Source of the DNA: Acetobacteraceae bacterium AT-5844
Lineage (GTDB): Bacteria; Pseudomonadota; Alphaproteobacteria; Acetobacterales; Acetobacteraceae
Assembly (NCBI GenBank): GCA_000245075.1
Contig: JH599921.1
Location: 1 to 40,586, forward strand
Length of the DNA stretch: 40,586 bases
Direction of reading: 5' to 3'
The translations under genes were made by a program, and so were the position numbers. This document shows, one piece after another, positions 35,191 to 40,586 of this stretch. Each line of letters starts with the position of its first letter. Within the stretch, counting starts at the first letter, position 1. The notes under the pieces were generated by a model. It worked only from the letters and a program-made list of their open reading frames with translations, was not told the DNA's origin and ran no database searches.

Positions 35191-37691
35191 GGCTGGGCTC
35201 CCGTAGAGGTGCCGGGCGGCAATTGTTCGATCAGGTGGCGGATGGTGTCGTGCAGCTCCCGGTTTTCCGTACGGCTCTTGACCAGGGAGGCGGCGACATG
35301 GCGCGCGGTGCCAGGGTCGTAATCGCTGGCGGAGAAGATCAGAACCGGAGGTGGCTTGGGCAGGTGGCGCAGCTCGCCCAGCAGGTCCAGCCCGCTGCCA
35401 TCCGGCAGGCCGACATCGATGATGACGAGGCCGAATTCCGTATCCTTCGCCAGGATGGAGCGTGCCTCGGACAGGCTGCGCGCCGGAACGATCTGCGCCT
35501 CATCGCCCATGACGGCGGCAACGACGCGGATGATGTCGTGGTCGTCCTCGACATGCAGGATACGGGAGGGGCGGTCGGCGCTGTGCAGGGCGCGGCGCAG
35601 CGCTTCCCGTAGCCGCAACTGGTCGATCGGCTTGTCCAGCCAGTCCATCACGCCGACGGCATCGCCATTGAGCTGGGCGCGCCCCTGATCGGCGATGGCG
35701 GAGACGACGATGACGGGGAGGGACCGGCCATCCGGCCGCTGGCGCAGGCGGCGGAAGAGAGAGAGGCCATCTTCGTCCGGCAGCATCAGGTCGAGCGTCA
35801 TGGCATCGAAGGTGCCGCGGTTGAGGCTCTCGAAAGCCTCGGCGGCGTTGCGGGCCACTTCGCTGTCCCATCCCTGCTGGCCGAGCATGCGGCTGAGCAG
35901 GAGGGCGACGTCGGCGTCGTCTTCCACGATGAGCGCGCGGCGGCGGCCGTCTCCGGACCGGGCAGGGATGGGGGCGGCCACGCGTTCGACGAGACGCGGC
36001 AGGCTGAACCAGAAGAGGGTGCCGCCGCCCTCGGCATCCTCGAAGCCCACTATGCCGCCATGATGCTCGACGATGGCCTTGCTGATGGAAAGGCCGAGGC
36101 CGGTGCCGCCTTTCTGCCGTACATCGGAGGAATCCGCCTGGGCGAAGCGCTGGAAGATGCGGTCGCGGAACTCGGGAGGAATGCCCTTGCCATGGTCCCG
36201 CACACGAAAGGTGACGTTGCCGGCATCGACGGCGAGGCCGACCTCGACCACGCCGTCGCGCGGCGAGAATTTCGCGGCATTGGACAGCAGGTTGGCCAGA
36301 ACCTGCTGGATGCGGCCGGCATCGGCATAGACGGCGGCCTCGGCGTCCGGCCCGATGAGCGGAGTGAGGTTGAAACTCACGCCGAACTGCGCGCCGTAAG
36401 CCCGGTTGGCCTCCACCGCCTGCTCCAGCAGGCGGCGGGCGGGGAGACGTTCCCGCCGGAATTCCAGCCGGCCGCTCTCGATCTTTTCCATATCGAGAAT
36501 GTCGTTGACCAGCAGGACCAGCCGCTCGCTGTTATTATAGGCGATATCGAGCAATTCCTTCACCTCGGGCGACACTTCGCCGGCGACGCCGCCAGTGATG
36601 AGGCCGAGGGAGGCGCGAATGGAGGTGAGCGGCGTGCGCAGCTCATGGCTGACGGTGGAGACGAATTCGCTTTTCAGCTGTTCCAGCCTGCGCCGTTCGG
36701 TGACATCCCGCAGTACGCAGACCGAGGATGTGCCGTCCTGCTCGACATAGCTGCCGACGGAAATCTCGGCGGGGAAGGAGCTGCCATCCGGCCGCATGGC
36801 CAGCACCTCGCCGGAGCGGGCGCCGAAGGCCGGCACCAGCGCCTGGATAGGCTGGCCCATCATGTCGCTGGCCGGCAGCCGGAACTGGTCTGCCGCCGCC
36901 TGGTTGGCGACCACGATGGTGCTGCTTCCATTCACCACCAGGATGGGATCGCGCGCATGGTCGAGGATGGATTGCAGCCTGCGCTGGTTTTCCGCGAGGG
37001 CCGCGTTCGCAGCCTGGGTCTCGCGCTGGGACCGCTGCAGGACCTCGTAGCGTTCGGCCGTGCCGTGCAGGTAGCGGTAGAGCGCATAGAGCCCAAGGCC
37101 GCCCGCGATGAGCGCGAAGGCCAGGGTGCCGATGAAGGTCCAGACGACGCGGCGGGCATTCGCCACGGCCACGGCAGCGCGCTCGGCCAGGAGGCTGCGC
37201 TCGATCTCGATAATCTGGCCGCTGCTGCGAAGCAGGTCGCGCCGTTCCCGTCCCGCTTCCTGGAACAGCGGCATCAGCTCATAGGGTTCGCCACGCTCCA
37301 TGGCGTCGATCGTGGTCCGCAGCTGCGTGGCCAGCTGCTGGAAGCGGGTGGCGAAGGCGTGCAGGCGCTCGCGCTGGGCCACATCCCGCATCACCGTGGA
37401 AATGTCGCTGAGATTCCTGCCGCCCCGCGCAAGGGCCTGCTCCATATTTTCCCGCGAGAAAGCACCGCGGTTGGAGAGGAGGAGGTTGCGCTCCGTCACC
37501 GCCTCGATCAGCGCGGCCTCTGTCTCCAGCAGTTTCTCGATCATGCCGTGGGTCTGGTCGACCAGCCGGCGTTGTTCGGTGGCGTCCTTCAGCACCCACC
37601 AGCCGGTGGCGCCGCCAAGCCCGAGCAAGGCGAGAAGGGATAGCGTCCCCCCCAGAACGGCCAGACGGATTTTCGGATTGCTGCGAGCCAT
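35187..37691 (-). CDS. hybrid sensor histidine kinase with PAS and two receiver domains
   Basis: This 834-residue membrane kinase has a transmembrane helix at 11-34, a periplasmic helical (CHASE3-like) domain to about 180 and a second helix at 183-206. A PAS domain (about 240-335), HisKA with His349 (STVSHELRTPLTSIRASL) and HATPase follow (N-box Asn471 in NLLSNAAKFS, DHGKGI, GGTGLGLSISKAI). Two receivers come next: Asp634 (TLDLMLPDEDG) and Asp760 (LVIIDVGLPDGSG). It is first in an operon with a stand-alone receiver, an Hpt-REC-REC-GGDEF protein and moaB. The layout is that of a phosphorelay sensor. The ligand is unknown. Upstream 37692-37841 holds no gene and should contain the promoter. Confidence 0.93.
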
Positions 37692-37841
37692 GTCGAGAGG
37701 GTCCCGGGCGCTGGGCTGGCCGTGCCGGCGCAGCGGGCGCGCGACAAGCGGTACGCGCCGGACTTTGCATGGAGCGTAAAGGGGTGCAACGATTTCCGGA
37801 TCGGAACGAAGCTGTCAGAAAATAGGGTTTTGTATCAAAGT

Positions 37842-37888
37842 GTGAGGCGCCGGCGGCCACGCTCTCGCTGCGGCCGCCAGCGCCTCAC
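37842..37888 (-). terminator. long hairpin terminator of the lytic transglycosylase gene
   Basis: GTGAGGCGC and GCGCCTCAC plus GGCGGCC and GGCCGCC form a 16-bp stem with a single mismatch and a 13-nt loop. It begins 11 bp past the transglycosylase stop and is followed by ACTTTG, with no long T-tract. Confidence 0.7.
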
Positions 37889-37898
37889 AATGTCCGCC

Positions 37899-39767
37899 TT
37901 ACTGGTGGGCTACGGCGCGGCGCAGGCCGGGCGGGTCCGAGCGCCTCGCAGTGGCGAAGGCGCTGCCTTCGGCATGGAAGCGCGGGAAGTTGCCGCTGGC
38001 CAGCGCGTCCAGGCTTGGGGCGGGCAGGCCCAGCCGGCTGGCATAGATCCAGGAATAGGCCAGCACGCGCTGCACATAGTTCCGCGTCTCATTCACCGGG
38101 ATGGCCTCGATGAACAGGAAGGGGTCGTTGCGGTGGCCGGCCGCCGGGGCCCAGCGCGCCAGGTTTCCGGGACCGTTGTTATAGGCCGCCAGCACACGGA
38201 TCAGATCGCCATCCACGACGTCCCGCTCCACCAGATGGTGCAGGTAGCGCTGCGCCACCTCCAGGGAGAAGGAGGGGTCGTTCAGCCGCGCCACGCCCCG
38301 GCCGCGCAGGCTGGGATCGCTGAGGATGTAGGCGGCGGTGGCGGGCATGATCTGCATCAGGCCCCGGGCGCCGGCCGGGGAGACGGCGCGGGCGTCGAAG
38401 CGGGATTCCTGTAATGCCACGGCGTAGATCAGGGCGGGGTCCACGCTGAAGCCGCCGGTCGGCTGCAGCCGGGGCAGGGGGAAGCGGTCGTAGTCACGCG
38501 GGCGGCCGTCACGCGTCTGCGCGAGGGAGGCGACCTGCGAGACCAGCTCCGTCATGTCCGCCTGCCGGGCCACGGCCAGCATGGCGCTGGAGAGGCCCGG
38601 ATTGTTCTGGGCGATGGGCCAGAGGCGGCGGAGTTCCGCTTCCGCCCGGTCCCGCTGGCCGATCTGGAGCAGCGCCAGGGCGCGCCAGCCGGCAGCAGTT
38701 TCGGCCAGTGCGATGCCCTCGGCCTCGCCGGCGATTTCCTGTTCCCAGGCGAAGCCGGGGGGCAGGCCGAGCACGCGGCGGGCGATGAGCCCGTAGAAGG
38801 TGCGGGGTTCCTGCGCCGCCTGGAGCATCCAGGGGACGTAGAGCTGCGGGCGGCGGGTGCGCACGGCGGCGCGGGCCGTCCAGAAGGAGGCGGCGGCGCG
38901 GAGGGCCGCGGGGCCGATCTCGGCGCGGGCCGAGGCCTCGAACTGCGTGAGCGCGAGATCCGGCCGGCCCATGCCCCAGGCAGCGAGGCCGGCCACGAAG
39001 GCGGGGTGAGCGATGTTGGGGTTCTGGCGCGCCACCTCGGCGGCCAGGCGATAGGCTTCCTCGTCCCGCGCCTTGTGGAACAGGGCGAGGGCGACCTCAC
39101 CCTGCAGCAGCGCGGCATAGGTGCCGCTGGCGCCGCGGGCGATGGCGGAGAGGGCGCCATTCACATCGCCCTCGCCGGCACGGCTGCGGACGGTGCGGTC
39201 CAGCCGGGCGTCGCGCTGGACCACGCGGGCGGCGGGGTCGCGTTCCTCCGGCACCGTGTCGGCATCGGCGCTCAGCGAGTCGTCAGGCGGCGCGGGCGGC
39301 TGCGGTGCGTTCTGCGGCAGCCGACGGCGCAGCATGGCGTAGATGGCGGTGGCGTCGGGTAGGTCCGAGTAATCCGCGAGCCAGGCGTGCAGCTCGTTGA
39401 CCGAAGGCTCGGCGGCGCCGGGGCGCAGCCAGCGGTCGGCCAGGATGTGGCCCATAAGCCGGCGGTCATCGAGCCGCTCGGCTTCTCGAATGGCAGTGTT
39501 CGTCTCACCCCTCGCCTGAAGGTCGAAGATACGGCCCAGGCGGGCCGCATCGGAAGGCGCGAGAACCTGCGGCAGTCCCGGAACCCCACTACGGAGGTTC
39601 GGGCGCGGCACATTCATGGCCTGTTCAGCGAGGGCGGTCTCTCCGGCCCCTTGCGCCAAAGCCGGGACCTGAACCCCGACAGTGGTCGTCGCCACCACGC
39701 CCAGGCCGAGAATGGCAAGGAGGCGGTGACGCAGGGCCATGGGGCAGATCGCTTGCATGGCCGGCAT
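37899..39767 (-). CDS. soluble-type lytic murein transglycosylase (Slt family)
   Basis: This protein of about 622 residues cleaves the glycan strands of peptidoglycan to anhydro-muropeptides. A signal peptide covers about residues 1-39 (ending VQVPALAQ). Residues 70-430 form a helical, superhelical (Slt70-like) region rich in Ala/Leu/Arg. The catalytic SLT domain follows, with Glu454 in YAVALQESRFDARAVSP and the family motif GARGLMQIMPATA (466-478). AYNNGPGNLARW and NETRNYVQRVLAYSWIYAS complete the domain. The start is uncertain (ATGs at 39767, 39758 and 39740; none has a strong site). It is followed by a long hairpin. Confidence 0.9.
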   Translation of the reverse strand: MPAMQAICPMALRHRLLAILGLGVVATTTVGVQVPALAQGAGETALAEQAMNVPRPNLRSGVPGLPQVLAPSDAARLGRIFDLQARGETNTAIREAERLDDRRLMGHILADRWLRPGAAEPSVNELHAWLADYSDLPDATAIYAMLRRRLPQNAPQPPAPPDDSLSADADTVPEERDPAARVVQRDARLDRTVRSRAGEGDVNGALSAIARGASGTYAALLQGEVALALFHKARDEEAYRLAAEVARQNPNIAHPAFVAGLAAWGMGRPDLALTQFEASARAEIGPAALRAAASFWTARAAVRTRRPQLYVPWMLQAAQEPRTFYGLIARRVLGLPPGFAWEQEIAGEAEGIALAETAAGWRALALLQIGQRDRAEAELRRLWPIAQNNPGLSSAMLAVARQADMTELVSQVASLAQTRDGRPRDYDRFPLPRLQPTGGFSVDPALIYAVALQESRFDARAVSPAGARGLMQIMPATAAYILSDPSLRGRGVARLNDPSFSLEVAQRYLHHLVERDVVDGDLIRVLAAYNNGPGNLARWAPAAGHRNDPFLFIEAIPVNETRNYVQRVLAYSWIYASRLGLPAPSLDALASGNFPRFHAEGSAFATARRSDPPGLRRAVAHQ

Positions 39768-39805
39768 GCCATACGGGGCTATGCCGCCCCCGGCAATTCC
39801 GGAAA

Positions 39806-39821
39806 CCGAGATGAATCTCGG
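39806..39821 (-). promoter_or_regulatory. palindrome in the transglycosylase leader
   Basis: CCGAGAT-GA-ATCTCGG, a perfect 7-bp inverted repeat. It may be an operator or a leader hairpin for the transglycosylase gene, or a weak terminator of the upstream glycosylase gene. Confidence 0.4.
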
Positions 39822-39853
39822 TATGCGAGACAGGCTGGTTAATAACAGGCGGT

Positions 39854-39873
39854 TGTAAGGAAAGTTCCCTACA
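39854..39873. repeat. imperfect 20-bp palindrome
   Basis: TGTAAGGAAAGTTCCCTACA is symmetrical except for one mismatched pair. It lies 9 bp past the uracil-DNA glycosylase stop, in the region that should hold the transglycosylase promoter. Confidence 0.4.
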
Positions 39874-39881
39874 CTCTTTTG

Positions 39882-40586
39882 TTATGAATCAGAGGCTGGA
39901 GCGTTGTTATCGGAGTCGAGGCTGCGCCTGAGCAGGAGCAGGTCCGCCCACGCATCCCGCTTGGCGGAGGGGGTGCGGAGCAGGTAGGCCGGGTGCCAGG
40001 TGGGCAGCACCGGGATAGGTCCGGCCTCGGTCTCCAGGCTGTGCCAGCGGCCCCGCAGGCGGGTGATGCCCTCCTTCGCGCGCAGCAGCGATTTGGCAGA
40101 GACGCCGCCCAGCAGCACCAGCCTTCGGGGCCGTGCCAGGGCGATGTGGCGCATGACGAAAGGCAGGAAGAGCATCACCTCCGCATCCGTGGGATTGCGG
40201 TTGCCTGGCGGGCGCCAGGGCAGGATATTGCTGATGTAGAAGGATTTCTCCGGCTCCTCCGCCTTGCGGTCCAGGCCGATGCTCGCCAGCATCCGGTCCA
40301 GCAACTGGCCGGAGAGGCCGACGAAGGGCTTGCCCTGCCGGTCCTCATCCGCGCCCGGAGCCTCGCCGACGAACATGACCGGCGCACCGGGGCGGCCATC
40401 GGCGAAGACCATGTTGGTGGCGGTCTCCCGCAGCGGGGTATCCACCTGCCGCATAGCCTCCTGTAGCGCCTCCAGCGTGCCAGCCCCCGCGGCCAGGCTG
40501 GCGGCGGAGGCGGTGGCCGGGGTGGCGGGCATGGGCAGCACGGTCGCGCTGCGGCCTGCGCGGGCGGGGCGGGCAGGGGCGGCGGG
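39882..40586 (-). CDS. family 4 uracil-DNA glycosylase, cysteine-free, 5' end beyond window
   Basis: This is a base-excision repair enzyme removing uracil from DNA. Motif [20 protein letters not shown] and the later TWHPAYLLR are hallmarks of family 4. [29 protein letters not shown] and [11 protein letters not shown] also fit. The frame is open through the right edge, and homologs in alphaproteobacteria have a long Ala/Pro-rich N-terminal extension, so the GTG at 40541 is probably not the start. Family 4 enzymes normally bind a 4Fe-4S cluster through four cysteines. None is visible: Thr replaces the first ([11 protein letters not shown]) and Trp the one before RPPGNR. The cluster may be missing, unless cysteines lie beyond the edge. 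Confidence 0.85.
   Translation of the reverse strand, partial: PAAPARPARAGRSATVLPMPATPATASAASLAAGAGTLEALQEAMRQVDTPLRETATNMVFADGRPGAPVMFVGEAPGADEDRQGKPFVGLSGQLLDRMLASIGLDRKAEEPEKSFYISNILPWRPPGNRNPTDAEVMLFLPFVMRHIALARPRRLVLLGGVSAKSLLRAKEGITRLRGRWHSLETEAGPIPVLPTWHPAYLLRTPSAKRDAWADLLLLRRSLDSDNNAPASDS

Overview
The window is GC-rich, densely coded chromosomal DNA from an alphaproteobacterium. The best guess is Acetobacteraceae, Roseomonas-like. Supporting this are GcrA, a complete PhyR/NepR/EcfG general stress response locus, the conserved gene order mutM - enoyl-CoA hydratase - rpsT - dnaA, a Bug-type periplasmic binding protein and a GTTC-N7-GTTC type LexA box. No transposases, phage genes, CRISPR arrays, rRNA or tRNA genes were seen. 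The window is core chromosome with some accessory metabolism.

Layout. 1-298: start of gcrA, cut by the window edge. 463-7296: acetamidase/formamidase-like enzyme, a GT2 plus polytopic membrane protein pair, an ABC exporter and a CorA channel. 7331-9265: mtnB-mtnD-mtnC methionine salvage operon, overlapping genes closed by a hairpin terminator. 9446-13971: a lone tatA, a Bug-type solute-binding protein and divergent ppc. 13978-18610: CHAP lipoprotein, dnaA, rpsT, enoyl-CoA hydratase, mutM. 18654-24252: general stress response region with two EcfG-type sigma factors, NepR, a HisKA_2 histidine kinase, PhyR and four small envelope genes. Two of the small genes are preceded by candidate EcfG promoters. 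24355-26215: GntR/FCD regulator and kdgD, with inverted-repeat operators and a terminator. 26324-31358: M23 peptidase and xseA (overlapping), purD and a secreted beta-helix protein. 31362-32495: radical SAM protein with a LexA-type box upstream. 32613-37691: a tight operon of hybrid histidine kinase, single-domain response regulator, Hpt-REC-REC-GGDEF protein and moaB. 37842-40586: Slt-type lytic transglycosylase and a family 4 uracil-DNA glycosylase cut by the right edge.

How the genes work together. In the stress locus, phosphorylated PhyR should sequester NepR and release EcfG. The kinase encoded with ecfG and nepR is the likely phosphodonor control, and the small membrane and lipoprotein genes are plausible outputs. 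The hybrid kinase operon holds every part of a phosphorelay ending in c-di-GMP synthesis. mtnBDC performs the middle steps of methylthioadenosine recycling. KdgD feeds 2-oxoglutarate semialdehyde from sugar-acid catabolism under a local FadR-type regulator. No wholly new system was recognised. The most notable leads are the SOS-type box before the radical SAM gene, the duplicated EcfG factor with candidate target promoters, the cysteine-free uracil-DNA glycosylase, the MutM zinc-finger change and the symmetric repeats upstream of dnaA.
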